A DNA stretch of 64,000 bases from Bin5 sp965221145 (GCA_965221145.1 OZ244877.1:3224001-3288000), one strand, 5' to 3'. Positions 32,880-42,099 are shown, numbered from the stretch's first letter. Made by a program: numbers and translations. Notes: generated by a model not told the origin, from the letters alone.

Positions 32880-34122
32880 CGGGCGCGGCCTCCCCTTCTT
32901 CCCCCTGCGTTGGCAATAGCGCACCCGAACTGACCAGAGGCGATGCTCCCGCCTGCGCAGCGGCATAGACGACAGGCAGTGGTGTATCTGTGGCCGCGGC
33001 CAAGCGTCGACAGTCCTCAAACTCCGGTTTCGCTCCCACCGCCTGCCCATCCACGCGCTTTAGTTTCACCCGCACAGACCCATAGGGCGTGGTGATCGTT
33101 TCGATTTCGCGCTCGGCGATGTGGCGGCGAACCGGGTAGACGCGCACGCCCAGGGTGGTCGTCTGCCGCAACAGAAGCGTGGCCAGGGCAGATTCGTCAG
33201 CTTGCGCGGCCAGAACGCTCAGAAGCGTTCCGGGGCGTCCCTTCTTCATGCCAATCGCGGTCGTCCAAACGTCTAGTGCGCCGCCGTCAAACAGGAGCCG
33301 CTGGACCGGCTCATACAGTTCGGGATTCATGTCGTCGATGTTGGTCTCGATGATTACCAGCGAATCGGAAGGCGTTTCAGCAGGCGCATCCTCGTTCTCA
33401 GTGATCTCATCTCCCAGCCACAGCCGTGCCACGTTGGGCCAGTCGAATTCCTTCTGCCCTGCGCCGTAACCGATGCTGCGCAGACGCATGGCCGGTCGGC
33501 GAAACTCGGCCAGTTCTGCCAGCAGCGCAGCGCCGGTGGGTGTCACCAGTTCGCCGTTCCCCGGCGCGGGGACCGTGGGCGCACCGACCGCAGCGAGCAG
33601 CTCAAGAGTGGCCGGTGCAGGCAGTGGAATGCGCCCGTGCATCGAACCGGCCCAACCGGGTCCGAGCGGCAGCGCCGACGCGCACAGTGGCTCGATTGCC
33701 AATTCATGCAGCCCTGCGCATACGCCCACTATGTCAATAATGGCGTCCAATGCGCCCACCTCGTGGAAGTGGACGGCGTCTGGCGTCGAGTCGTGGACAT
33801 GGGCTTCTGCGGCTGCAAGGCGGGCAAAGACGGCGCTCGCGTTGCGTTTGACCTCGGTGGGCAGGCTGGCCGCCTCGATGATTTCCTGCACGTCGGTCAG
33901 GTGGCGCTGGGCGCTTTCTTCGGCGCACTCCACATGGATGAGAGTCGCGCGCAGCCCTCCACGCATGACCGTCTGCGCGCGGATGTCCCAACTGTTGCCC
34001 GGCAGGTTCAGTCTCTCCACAGCGGCCCGCAACGACGCCAGCGGCCATCCCGCGTCGACCAGACAGCCGAGAAAAATATCCCCGGAGATGCCGGAAGGGG
34101 TGTCAATAAAGGCAAGAGGCAT
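32860..34122 (-). CDS. larC: LarC, nickel-pincer cofactor nickel insertase
   Basis: A 420-aa protein catalysing CTP-dependent nickel insertion into the pyridinium-3,5-bisthiocarboxylic acid mononucleotide. N-terminal AFIDTPSGISGDIFLGCLVDAGW is the LarC/DUF111 signature; HFHEVGALDAIIDIVGVC carries the His cluster; SLVIIETNIDDMNPELYEPV lies in the C-terminal half with IGMKKGRPGTLLSVLA. In Lactobacillus plantarum the protein arises by a ribosomal frameshift (larC1/larC2); here one continuous frame encodes it. Operon with larE (54 bp upstream) and larB. The partner enzyme LarA is not in the window. Confidence 0.93.
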   Translation of the reverse strand: MPLAFIDTPSGISGDIFLGCLVDAGWPLASLRAAVERLNLPGNSWDIRAQTVMRGGLRATLIHVECAEESAQRHLTDVQEIIEAASLPTEVKRNASAVFARLAAAEAHVHDSTPDAVHFHEVGALDAIIDIVGVCAGLHELAIEPLCASALPLGPGWAGSMHGRIPLPAPATLELLAAVGAPTVPAPGNGELVTPTGAALLAELAEFRRPAMRLRSIGYGAGQKEFDWPNVARLWLGDEITENEDAPAETPSDSLVIIETNIDDMNPELYEPVQRLLFDGGALDVWTTAIGMKKGRPGTLLSVLAAQADESALATLLLRQTTTLGVRVYPVRRHIAEREIETITTPYGSVRVKLKRVDGQAVGAKPEFEDCRRLAAATDTPLPVVYAAAQAGASPLVSSGALLPTQGEEGEAAPDGETGA

Positions 34123-34176
34123 GGATAGTTGGAAAGTCTGGTGCGCCTCTGCTCGATAGAGAGGCGGGAGGGGTCT

Positions 34177-35091
34177 CTATGACATCAACTCTGCCACGGA
34201 GATGAGCGCGCTGTCAGCGCCCCCATTGGCAGCGGCGTTCAGACTTCCGCTGCGGAATCCGGCCAAGTCGAGGGTAACGAAACGGTAACCGGCCGCCTTT
34301 ACACCAGCGACGATCTCCTGGTGGTGTGAGACAATCGTCTGGAACTCCTGCGGCGGCAACTCAAGGCGGGCGACCTCCCCGTGATGGCGTACGCGGAACT
34401 GACGCAGACCCAACGCAACCAGCACGTCCTCGGCTGCCTCGATCTGACGCAGTAGTTGCGCGTCGATCGGAGTTCCATGGGGCACGCGCGATGAGAGACA
34501 GGCCATGGCGGGCTTGTCCCATACCGGCAACCCCAGATGTCTGGCGATCGCCCGCACTTCCGACTTGGTGATGCCTGCTTCGAGTAGAGGAGAGCGCACG
34601 CCTCGCTCGCGGGCGGCGATCGTGCCGGGGCGATGGTCGCCCAGATCGCTGGCATTGGTTCCGTCGCAGACAATGCCCCATTCTTCGGCCTGCAAAATCG
34701 CGTGCAGCCGATTGTGCAACTCTGATTTGCAGAAGTAGCAGCGGTTGTTGGGGTTGGCCGCGTAGTTTGGATCCAGATACTCTTCCGTTTCCACGAGGCG
34801 GTAGGGCACGCCGATCTCCTCGGCGAGCGCGACAGCGTCACGCATCTCGCGCGCCGGATAGCTCGGGGAGATGCCGATGCAGGCCAGCGCGCCACCTCCT
34901 ACCGCGGCCGTGGAGGACCTGCCGCCCAACTGCTCGTAGGCGACCGCCATGACCAGCGCGCTATCCACGCCGCCGGAGTAGGCGACGATGACGGAACCGA
35001 AGGAACGCAGCGTCGTGCGTAAGGTCTCCAGTTTGGCCGCGGTCTCCGTTTCAAGATTGGAAGAGCTCGTCTGCGTCGTAGAGTCTGTCAT
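34177..35091 (-). CDS. larE: LarE, ATP-dependent sulfur transferase for the nickel-pincer cofactor
   Basis: A 304-aa PP-loop enzyme that adenylates and sulfurates the carboxylates of the LarB product. The PP-loop is VAYSGGVDSALV (residues 36-47). Cys118 and Cys121 lie in NRCYFCKSEL and Cys198 in PAMACLSSRVPHG. This CxxC plus distal Cys pattern resembles the three-cysteine LarE type that binds a [4Fe-4S] cluster, rather than the single-cysteine sacrificial type of lactobacilli; that classification is inferred from spacing. Start at 35091 with GGTGA upstream. Lies between larB and larC in one operon. Confidence 0.93.
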   Translation of the reverse strand: MTDSTTQTSSSNLETETAAKLETLRTTLRSFGSVIVAYSGGVDSALVMAVAYEQLGGRSSTAAVGGGALACIGISPSYPAREMRDAVALAEEIGVPYRLVETEEYLDPNYAANPNNRCYFCKSELHNRLHAILQAEEWGIVCDGTNASDLGDHRPGTIAARERGVRSPLLEAGITKSEVRAIARHLGLPVWDKPAMACLSSRVPHGTPIDAQLLRQIEAAEDVLVALGLRQFRVRHHGEVARLELPPQEFQTIVSHHQEIVAGVKAAGYRFVTLDLAGFRSGSLNAAANGGADSALISVAELMS

Positions 35092-35149
35092 GGTATCACC
35101 GTAACTCTGGTTATGAATTGGGTGACGATTGAATTCTGTCCCAGCAGTG

Positions 35150-35938
35150 TCAAGCGGTTTCTTCGCTCGCGGCAGTCGGACCGCCATGGATCTTTCCATT
35201 GATCAGGGCGGCCAGATTACCTGCGCCAAAGCCGTTGTCGATATTAACCACAGCCACGCCGGTTGCGCAACTGTTGAGCATGGCCAGTAGGGCTGCCACG
35301 CCGCCGAAGCTGGCGCCGTAGCCTATGCTCGTGGGCACGGCGATCACCGGCGCCTTGGTCAGCCCGGCCACGACCGATGCAAGCGCGCCTTCCATACCGG
35401 CAACGACGATGATCACGTTCGCCTGCTGCAATGTTGGCATGTGGGGCAGCAGCCGGTGCAGACCAGACACGCCCACATCGGTAATCCTGCACGGGTTATG
35501 CCCCATCAGCCGCAGCGTCAGGGCCGCCTCTTCCAGCACAGCCAGGTCGCTCGTACCGGCGCAGACGACAACAACGCCCTCCTGCCGATTCGCCGCTGTT
35601 TCGCGTTCCAGCCAGAGGCAGCGGGCCTGTTCATGCCAAAGTAGATCGGGCACATGTTCACGGGCCGCCAAAAACTGTGCCTCTGTGGCACGAGTACCCA
35701 GCAGGCGTTGCGAGCGTGCGGCCAGCCGTTCAGCGATTAACGCCACCTGCGACGCGGTCTTGCCCTCACAGTATATCACCTCCGGGAAACCCGTGCGCAG
35801 TTGCCGATGGTGATCCAGCGTCGCCAGGCCTTCGAGCGTCTCGAACGGTAGCGTCCGTAGCCGGGCCAGGGCGCTTTCCACTGAGATTGCGCCACCGGCT
35901 ACATCGGACAAGAGGGCAGCCAACTGCGTTTCATTCAT
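35150..35938 (-). CDS. larB: LarB, pyridinium-3,5-biscarboxylate mononucleotide synthase
   Basis: A 262-aa protein with an AIR-carboxylase-like core (VVVVCAGTSDLAVLEEAALTLRLMGH, NVIIVVAGMEGALASVVAGL, VPTSIGYGASFGGVAALLAMLNSC). LarB carboxylates and hydrolyses nicotinic acid adenine dinucleotide, the first step of nickel-pincer cofactor synthesis. Start ATG at 35938 shares one base with the TGA stop of the aldo/keto reductase (TGATG), so translation is coupled. The N-terminal 100 residues are the expected helical region (LSDVAGGAISVESALARLR). Confidence 0.93.
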   Translation of the reverse strand: MNETQLAALLSDVAGGAISVESALARLRTLPFETLEGLATLDHHRQLRTGFPEVIYCEGKTASQVALIAERLAARSQRLLGTRATEAQFLAAREHVPDLLWHEQARCLWLERETAANRQEGVVVVCAGTSDLAVLEEAALTLRLMGHNPCRITDVGVSGLHRLLPHMPTLQQANVIIVVAGMEGALASVVAGLTKAPVIAVPTSIGYGASFGGVAALLAMLNSCATGVAVVNIDNGFGAGNLAALINGKIHGGPTAASEETA

Positions 35939-36954
35939 CACGCAATCGTTCGATGAAAATGCGGACCGAATTCGGCCTCGTAGAACGGGCTGACCATCCG
36001 CCCTGGCGGGACCAGCGCGTCGATCTGCTGGCGATCCTCGTCGCTGATGGCTACATCGAGCGCGCCGAGATTGTCCTGCAACTGCTCCATGGTGCGCGGG
36101 CCAATGATCGGGCTGGTGATGCCCGGCTGCTGGACACACCACGCCAGCGCGAACTGCGAGAGCGTGCAGCCTTTGGCAGTCGCCAGTGGCAACAGGCCCT
36201 CAACAATGTCATAGATGCTGTCATTCTTGCGGCGGGCCAGGCGCGGCTCGTTTTCTGCGTTGGCGTAGCGCGCGCCTTCCGGCGATGGCGCTTCTCGCGT
36301 GTATTTGCCCGTGAGCAGCCCCCCGGCCAACGGACTCCAGGGAATCAGGCCGATGCCAAAGGTCTGGGCCATCGGAATCAGCTCCCGTTCGATGCGCCGG
36401 TCCAGAATGTGGTAGGGCGGCTGCTCCGAGACAAAACGGTTCAGACCCAACTCCTTCGCCACCCAGAGCGACTCCACAACCTGCCACGCGGCGAATGTGC
36501 TGCTGCCCAGATAGCGAACTTTGCCCGCCCGCACCAGGTCGTCCAGCGCCCGCAAAGTCTCATCGATCGCGATTTCCGGGCGGGGCCGGTGGATCTGATA
36601 GATGTCTATGTAATCGGTCTGCAATCGCTTCAGGCTGGCTTCACACTGTTCGATGATGTGGCGACGACTGCTGCCGGCTGCGTTGGGATCGTCGTCGTCC
36701 ATCCTGCCGTGAACCTTGGTGGCAAGGACGGTGCGGCTGCGGCTGCCGTTGCGTTTCAACGCCTCGCCGGTGATCTCCTCGCTACGGCCCCGGCTGTAGA
36801 CGTTGGCCGTGTCGAGGAAGTTGATGCCGGCGTCCAGAGCGCGGTCGATGATGGCGTAGGAGTCTTCCGGTGTCGTGCGCAGTCCGAAGTTCATACAGCC
36901 CAAGCAGAGGGGGCTGACCATCATGCCCGTGCGTCCAAAATTGCGGTATTCCAT
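35938..36954 (-). CDS. Aldo/keto reductase, coupled to larB
   Basis: A 338-aa AKR of the AKR11/YdhF-like kind. Start set at 36954 (MEYRNFGRTGMMVSP). Catalytic Asp and Tyr are in GINFLDTANVYSRGRSE, Lys in TVLATKVHGRM and His in IYQIHRPRPE. NADPH-binding end QPGITSPIIGPRTMEQL is complete. It is the first gene of the larB-larE-larC run and shares its stop with the larB start, which hints that its substrate is connected to the nickel-pincer enzyme (perhaps a hydroxyacid or sugar epimerase) it supports. That link is inferred. Confidence 0.88.
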   Translation of the reverse strand: MEYRNFGRTGMMVSPLCLGCMNFGLRTTPEDSYAIIDRALDAGINFLDTANVYSRGRSEEITGEALKRNGSRSRTVLATKVHGRMDDDDPNAAGSSRRHIIEQCEASLKRLQTDYIDIYQIHRPRPEIAIDETLRALDDLVRAGKVRYLGSSTFAAWQVVESLWVAKELGLNRFVSEQPPYHILDRRIERELIPMAQTFGIGLIPWSPLAGGLLTGKYTREAPSPEGARYANAENEPRLARRKNDSIYDIVEGLLPLATAKGCTLSQFALAWCVQQPGITSPIIGPRTMEQLQDNLGALDVAISDEDRQQIDALVPPGRMVSPFYEAEFGPHFHRTIA

Positions 36955-37284
36955 CAAGAGAGCCTTTTCGGGATTGGAAAGAGGATAAAGAGGGTACAAT
37001 CGCTTGCAACTGCGATTTCCGTTCTGTCTACAGTGTACAAGCGTTTTGATGCGATGTAAAATCCTCCCCCAAACAGGGGCGTATCCCAGTTTTTGTGTCG
37101 TTGCTCTTGGAACGCGGGAGGCTTGCCGAGGTTGGGAGCGGAGGAGGTGGGTAGGGCCAGTTTTGACAGTTTTTTGTAACAGCGTTGGACGAAAGACAGT
37201 TCCGCCAAAAAATCTTCAAAATGCCAACTGCGATTTTCTGCCGCGCCTCTGCCGGAGCGGCCTTTCCTGCACCGATAGAAGCCG

Positions 37285-37362
37285 TGTGTTGGATGCGCTA
37301 CCGCTTCGTACTATGAGCGCGCATTGTTGGATGCGCTACCGCTTCGCTATATGAGCGCGGGT
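37285..37362 (+). repeat. Two tandem ~38-bp units inside element copy B
   Basis: Units with GTTGGATGCGCTACCGCTTC followed by TACTATGAGCGCG (37285) or TATATGAGCGCG (37325). Near-identical to the corresponding units of copy A, where there are three. Confidence 0.75.
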
Positions 37363-37443
37363 CTGCTACAGTATTTGTGTCATGATCTGTCGGAGAACCT
37401 GGCTGGCAGGTGTCGATATTTCCAAGATATAGAATTATTTTAG

Positions 37444-37480
37444 TGTCCGCTTTGTCCGCTTTGTCCGCTTTGTCCGCTTT
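37444..37480 (+). repeat. 9-bp tandem repeat GTCCGCTTT (four units)
   Basis: Four consecutive GTCCGCTTT units precede a run of C. Copy A (11123-11141) has two units. The third family member at 53398-53416 carries two units in the inverse orientation. A contraction/expansion microsatellite within the element. Confidence 0.85.
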
Positions 37481-37776
37481 TGCCCCCCCCCGTTGCCCAA
37501 AAGAAGCAGGAATTGGTTGAAGTTTTATGCGCTACCACTTGGTACAATGAGCGCCGGATTGCGGTATGGGGGGCTGGGCGCGCGATGGCGGCATTCCCAG
37601 TCGCGGAGGAGTGTAGCACAGATGAGCGAATCGGGCAAGTCGGGGTGGCGCACAATAATTTGGGATGCACACCCCAAACAGCCAAAAACTTCCACTGTCC
37701 GTCACCCATTTGCTGTGACGGAAGCGCGACGCCAGGTGCGGGGAGTTTGGCCTTCATGGCTTCGGCTTACGGGGAA

Positions 37777-39498
37777 ATGATGACAAACAGTATGGCCTCG
37801 GATCAGGCATTGCGACAGACACTCCTCCGCATTGACGGCAGGGAGTATAAGTCTTACAGGGAGATCAGGGGGAGCTACCGTTTCCCCAGCTTCACGCTGG
37901 CCATAGATTCCGTCCAGTCAGACCCTTTCGCACCGCCCAGCCGCCTGCGTGTGTTGATTCCTCCTGCGGTGGCTGCATTGCCGGAAAAGCTGTATGCTAC
38001 GGGCAGCCGGGCTGTTGGCGTCAGTTGCTTTCTCGCCAGAGCCTTTGCCAGCCAAGCTGGTCAGTTGTCCGGGCGGCGGGGAAAAGGAGAGAGCGGCGAA
38101 ATCAAAATCGAAGCGCCCGGCCAGCAGGTACTGGCGAACACAGCCGTGCAGATCCATACGGGCGGAACGGTTGAGGCCCGCTTTACTGTCGGTCTGCCAG
38201 CACAGGGAAGGAGAGTGCTGGGGCGGAAGGCGTGCAGACTGCTCTTGGAGGAGTTGCCTGAAATCATCACAAGCAGCCTCCTTGCCCGCAGCCACTCCGC
38301 CGATGAACTGTGGCGACATGCTGCCGCCAACGAGGACGCGGACACGCTGAGGGCGATGTTGGCGGACCGGGGCCTGATCGCTTTCGTCGCCGACGGCGCG
38401 ATCTTGCCCCGAGCAAGCGGCATCGACGACCGGCCTCTGCGCGCCGATTCGGTCGTCCCATTCCGCTCGCCGGACGGCATGAGAGTTGCCTTTGCGCTGC
38501 CCCATGGGGGCACTGTGACCGGCATGGGCATCACCGCGGGCGTGACGCTGATCGTTGGAGGCGGCTTTCACGGAAAGTCGACGCTTTTGCGGGCCATTGA
38601 GCGCGGCGTCTACAACCACAGACCAGGCGATGGGCGCGAGCTTGTTGTCAGTGTAGCCGACCTGGTCAAGATTCGGGCCGAGGACGGGCGCGCGGTCAGC
38701 GGGGTTGACATCTCTCCGTTCATCGGTGATCTTCCCCTGGGCCAAACGACGCGCCGATTCTCCAGCCCCAACGCCAGCGGCTCCACAAGCCAGGCCGCTG
38801 CCATTGTCGAGGCGCTCGAAGCGGGCGCTGACGGTCTCCTGATAGATGAAGACACGGCCGCCACCAACTTTCTGATTCGCGATGCGCGGATGCAGGCGCT
38901 TGTGCCGAAAGAACAGGAGCCGATCACGCCGTTCATCGACCGCGTGCGCCGGTTGCATGCCCTGTACGCGGTCAGCACAGTTCTCGTCATCGGCGGCAGC
39001 GGAGATTATCTGGACGTGGCTGACACCGTGATCGCGATGGAGAGTTTTCGCCCGCACGACGTGACTGCACGCGCCAGAGTGGTCGCCGCCGCGCATCCTA
39101 CGGGACGGATTGCAGAAGAAAACAGCCCGTTCACCGTCAATATCGAGCGCCGTCCACGGCCAGGAACTGTCAGTCCATCGAAGGGGCGGCGGGAGGTGAG
39201 CATCAAGACCAGAGACGCGCACACGGTTCAGTTCGGCGGGGAAACGTTGGATCTGTCGGCTGTTGAGCAAATCGTCCACCGGGCGCAGACGCGGGCGATC
39301 GCTGCGGCGCTGGATTACGCCCGCCGCACCTACATTGACGGGCGCCGCTCCCTGGCTGAGATCATCGAACTTGCCATATCGGACATCGAGAAGGAGGGAT
39401 TGGACGTGCTGGATGGCCGCCGAATCGGGTCGTTCGCCCAATTCCGCCGCCATGAGTTGGCCGCGGCGCTCAACCGCCTCCGTACACTGAAAACATAA
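37777..39498 (+). CDS. ABC-class ATPase-like protein (COG3044/PF09818 type)
   Basis: A protein of about 573 aa. Start taken at 37777 (MMTNSMASDQALRQ); 37756 is an alternative, and the longer frame runs into the mobile element. N-terminal LRIDGREYKSYREIRGSY and PSRLRVLIP match the family. Walker A is LIVGGGFHGKSTLLRAI, Walker B GLLIDEDTAATNFLI, and switch-like LVIGGSGDYLDVADTVIAME. A signature-like GSTSQAAAIVEALEAGA lies between. Members are widespread, single-domain ATPases of unknown role. The next gene (DinB-like) follows by 12 bp. Function not assigned. Confidence 0.85.
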   Translation: MMTNSMASDQALRQTLLRIDGREYKSYREIRGSYRFPSFTLAIDSVQSDPFAPPSRLRVLIPPAVAALPEKLYATGSRAVGVSCFLARAFASQAGQLSGRRGKGESGEIKIEAPGQQVLANTAVQIHTGGTVEARFTVGLPAQGRRVLGRKACRLLLEELPEIITSSLLARSHSADELWRHAAANEDADTLRAMLADRGLIAFVADGAILPRASGIDDRPLRADSVVPFRSPDGMRVAFALPHGGTVTGMGITAGVTLIVGGGFHGKSTLLRAIERGVYNHRPGDGRELVVSVADLVKIRAEDGRAVSGVDISPFIGDLPLGQTTRRFSSPNASGSTSQAAAIVEALEAGADGLLIDEDTAATNFLIRDARMQALVPKEQEPITPFIDRVRRLHALYAVSTVLVIGGSGDYLDVADTVIAMESFRPHDVTARARVVAAAHPTGRIAEENSPFTVNIERRPRPGTVSPSKGRREVSIKTRDAHTVQFGGETLDLSAVEQIVHRAQTRAIAAALDYARRTYIDGRRSLAEIIELAISDIEKEGLDVLDGRRIGSFAQFRRHELAAALNRLRTLKT

Positions 39499-39510
39499 GG
39501 ACAAGCATAA

Positions 39511-40533
39511 ATGGTTGAAAAGAGTGAAAGCCGTGCAAACGAGACGTCGTCCAGCGTAACCGATCAACCTCCAGAAGAGTCCTCCCCGCAAGCATACGCC
39601 GAACGCCTCCGGCGAAGCTATTTCAACTTCCGCTGGCCGCTCTTTCTGCTTGCGCCCGAGGAGTACACGCAGCCCCGCCTGGAGAGCGGATGGACGCCAC
39701 TCGCGATGGTGGCCCACGTGGCCTATTGGGACAGTTTCCAGTTGCGGCGCATGGAGGCTACCGTGCGCGGCGGCGGTCCAATCCCCTCGCCGTCTGAAAG
39801 CAACGACGAACGAGCAGCCAGCGAGAACCGCAGATGGGAAGATGTACTGGCCGGGGCGGATGCCGCGCGGGAACGGATGATCGAATTTGCTCTATCGCTT
39901 ACCAGTGAGCTGATAGAAGCCGACTATGGCGAGGGGGATGATCGCGGGCCGCTCGTGAAGCGGTTATTGACCCATATGCCCCGGCATGTGGATGAACATG
40001 CTGAGGAGGTGCATCGTTACTGCTTTTCTCTGGAACGCTGGGGGCGCGAGCGGGTGTTCAAATTCTATCGCCGCCAGTTCAACAATCTTCTGGACTCCAT
40101 TACCGGCCTCATGGAAGACAACTGCGTGTCGATTCCCGTATGCGGCGTTTGGAGTGTGCGAGACATCCTGGCCCACACACTAGTCTGGGACGAATACGCG
40201 TGGGAGATGATCAGGCAGTGGCCGGAAGTCGACCTTACGCACCTGGCGCCTTGGATTGACGACGACGATGACACGGTCAACGAACGCCTCATGGCGCACA
40301 AGGCTGACCTGTCGATGATCGACCTGCTGGATCGGTTGGCGACGGTTCACCGGCGCATCGTGCGCGGATGCCGCAAACTCAGCGATGCGAAGCTACAGAC
40401 TGAGGTGACCCTTAACCGGCAAGAAGAGGGCAACGCCATCTACCTCCTGATCTCCATGTCGGCGCATACGGCGAATCATGCGGCGGAAATTTACGCGGCG
40501 CGTGCCGAAGGGCGTCTCGTTCCTCTGAAATGA
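39511..40533 (+). CDS. Tandem DinB/YfiT-like metal-binding protein
   Basis: A 340-aa protein with two DinB-superfamily four-helix bundles. First half: MVAHVAYWDSFQLRR, with His in HMPRHVDEHAEEV. Second half: DILAHTLVWDEYAWEM, with His pair in SAHTANHAAEIYAA. These give the characteristic three His metal sites once per bundle, although sites were not aligned in detail. Such domains act in thiol- or metal-dependent transfers (mycothiol and bacillithiol S-transferases) or are uncharacterised. A disordered acidic N-terminus (first 30 residues) is present. Co-transcribed with the preceding ATPase. Function unknown. Confidence 0.78.
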   Translation: MVEKSESRANETSSSVTDQPPEESSPQAYAERLRRSYFNFRWPLFLLAPEEYTQPRLESGWTPLAMVAHVAYWDSFQLRRMEATVRGGGPIPSPSESNDERAASENRRWEDVLAGADAARERMIEFALSLTSELIEADYGEGDDRGPLVKRLLTHMPRHVDEHAEEVHRYCFSLERWGRERVFKFYRRQFNNLLDSITGLMEDNCVSIPVCGVWSVRDILAHTLVWDEYAWEMIRQWPEVDLTHLAPWIDDDDDTVNERLMAHKADLSMIDLLDRLATVHRRIVRGCRKLSDAKLQTEVTLNRQEEGNAIYLLISMSAHTANHAAEIYAARAEGRLVPLK

Positions 40534-40551
40534 AGCGAGCGCCCTTCTTGC

Positions 40552-41211
40552 TCAGCCGGAGTGGGCGTAGCGCCTGCTCGACTCTTGATTGCTGAGATGA
40601 GAGATGGCGGAACGCTGTACGACATGCCAGCCGCTTTCGTCGCGTTGCAGGGTGAAGATGCAGCACAGGGGCACGGAGAGATTCTCCGTAAGGCCGGTCA
40701 GGCCGCGAACGATGCCGACGACGGGCGCGCCGTGTGTGACCATGAGTAGATTCTGTTCTGGAAAGCGGGCTGTCAGCGCGTGGGCCGTGTCCGCCGCACG
40801 TGTGTGACCATCTTCCGACTTCTCTGGATAGCAGAGTTTGCCGACGGCCCGATAATCCTTGTCGACGCGGGGGAAACGCAGCGCACGCTCCTCTTCCGGC
40901 AAGAGGTCCGGCATCCCCAGTACGTTGGGCAGGATTTCGCCGATGCCCGGCTCCAGAAAGACGGGTAAATCCAGCATGTCGGCGATGTGGCTGGCGGTCT
41001 GAATTGTGCGCAGAAACGGGGAGGCGAAGATACAGTTGATCGGTTCATCTCGCAGACTGTGGCCTACTTCCTGCGCCTGGGTCTCTCCATCCGCGGAGAG
41101 CGCCGGATCATATGGGCGTTGCGCGGTTTTGGCCCAGCCGGGATTCTGAAAATCCTCCCGGTTGCCGTGCCGTATAATCCAGATCCGTTGGCACACAGTT
41201 TGTCTCCTCAT
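40552..41211 (-). CDS. Histidine phosphatase superfamily protein
   Basis: A 219-aa protein; start at 41211 has AAGGAG just upstream. The catalytic RHG motif is IWIIRHGNREDF; the second catalytic His is in MVTHGAPVVGI; Arg in ASPFLRTIQTA. It is of the phosphoglycerate-mutase-like branch acting on small phosphorylated molecules. It converges with the DinB gene. Substrate not determined; the DGETQAQEVG and LPEEERALRFPRVD segments are common to the family. Confidence 0.87.
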   Translation of the reverse strand: MRRQTVCQRIWIIRHGNREDFQNPGWAKTAQRPYDPALSADGETQAQEVGHSLRDEPINCIFASPFLRTIQTASHIADMLDLPVFLEPGIGEILPNVLGMPDLLPEEERALRFPRVDKDYRAVGKLCYPEKSEDGHTRAADTAHALTARFPEQNLLMVTHGAPVVGIVRGLTGLTENLSVPLCCIFTLQRDESGWHVVQRSAISHLSNQESSRRYAHSG

Positions 41212-41381
41212 CTGCTCCTTGCTCGCCGGTATTCTCTGGGGAGACTGTGCGAACGCGCCGGCGATTGGCAACTGTTTTGACAGAGGAAGTGTATCACAGG
41301 CGCACTGCTGACAACGAAATTGTGCGTTGCGCCACTACCCAAATTGAGCTTGCGGCCTGGCAGGTCCGCCGCCCATGCCGG

Positions 41382-41410
41382 CTGACAGCAACGATGGCGT
41401 CTGCTATACT
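41382..41410 (+). promoter_or_regulatory. Sigma70-type promoter for the 41488 gene
   Basis: CTGACA (41382-41387) and TATACT (41405-41410) with a 17-bp spacer, giving transcription start near 41417 and a leader of about 70 nt. It is the best promoter match in the 276-bp divergent spacer. Confidence 0.5.
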
Positions 41411-41487
41411 GCCCGGGTGAAGCGTCTCAAGATGGCTTCTGGGTCTGTCCCGGCTTCAACGCTGAATGGAAGGCGCATTTCAATACG

Positions 41488-41907
41488 ATGGCCTACACAT
41501 TTACTGACCACTACCGCGTCGCACGGCTGCTTCTGCGGGTCAATGCCGTCCTGATCGGCTTGGGATTGGGGCTGCTGCTATTGATCTATCCGCGTGATCT
41601 GCTGGTGGCTGCCGGCATCACGCTCGGTTCGGCCTGGACCGCACGCATTGGGGGCAGCGCCCTGATCGGGCTGGGCATTGGTTTGCTGTCGGCTGCCGCG
41701 GAGTCGGATCTGCAACCGGCCTCTCTGTTGGTCGCCACGTTAAGCAATGGCGCAATCTCAATCAGCCTGTTGGTCGCCTATTTCGAGGGCGACATGGACG
41801 CTTTGCATCCGTTGGGCGCGGCCGGGCTGCTGGTTATCTTCGTCGTCTGTCTGCTTACTGCCGTTTTGTCGGCCCCCTACATACGCCGGAAGGCGAGGCA
41901 GTATTGA
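41488..41907 (+). CDS. Small integral membrane protein
   Basis: A 139-aa protein with four hydrophobic segments: VNAVLIGLGLGLLLLIY, GSALIGLGIGLLSAA, LSNGAISISLLVAYF, and LGAAGLLVIFVVCLLTAVLSAPY, followed by a basic end (RRKARQY). No family recognised. It is monocistronic, between a divergent phosphatase and the phosphoribosyltransferase operon. Function unknown. Confidence 0.7.
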   Translation: MAYTFTDHYRVARLLLRVNAVLIGLGLGLLLLIYPRDLLVAAGITLGSAWTARIGGSALIGLGIGLLSAAAESDLQPASLLVATLSNGAISISLLVAYFEGDMDALHPLGAAGLLVIFVVCLLTAVLSAPYIRRKARQY

Positions 41908-42070
41908 CTCTGGAAAGCTGCACCGAACTGCGCGGCGTATCTCGTATTGCGTAGAACGTATTGCGCATCTCAAACGGCCCTTTCCAGCTTTCCTGGCTGG
42001 TTGTCTTTAGCGAGACTGATTCCGGGCAGGCCCTCCCTCATTCCTTTCTCTCTGATAGCCGTCTGAATTC

Positions 42071-42099
42071 TTGGAGTTGTCGAAACTCTGTGCTAGAAT
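42071..42099 (+). promoter_or_regulatory. Sigma70-type promoter for the phosphoribosyltransferase gene
   Basis: TTGGAG (42071-42076), 17-bp spacer, TAGAAT (42094-42099) with an upstream TGC (extended -10). The transcript would start near 42106, about 130 nt before the ATG. Confidence 0.45.

Larger units (their letters stand above)
37077..37672 (+). mobile_element. Non-autonomous repeat element, copy B (596 bp)
   Basis: Left end GGGCGTATCCCA (37077-37088) and right end TGGGATGCACAC (37661-37672) form a 12-bp inverted repeat (9 of 12). CCCAAACAG occurs immediately outside both ends (37068-37076 and 37673-37681), a 9-bp target duplication. It aligns with copy A over nearly all its length but has two tandem units instead of three and more 9-bp repeats. 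It lies between the divergent genes starting at 36954 and 37777. Confidence 0.82.

Noticed and set aside
37918..39717. A 599-codon minus-strand open frame opposite the COG3044-type ATPase
   Set aside because: It is antisense to a well-conserved ATPase with complete motifs; composition is biased and no domain is visible. Similar long antisense frames at 13951-14973, 16210-17394, 18817-19977 and 42572-43750 were left out for the same reason.
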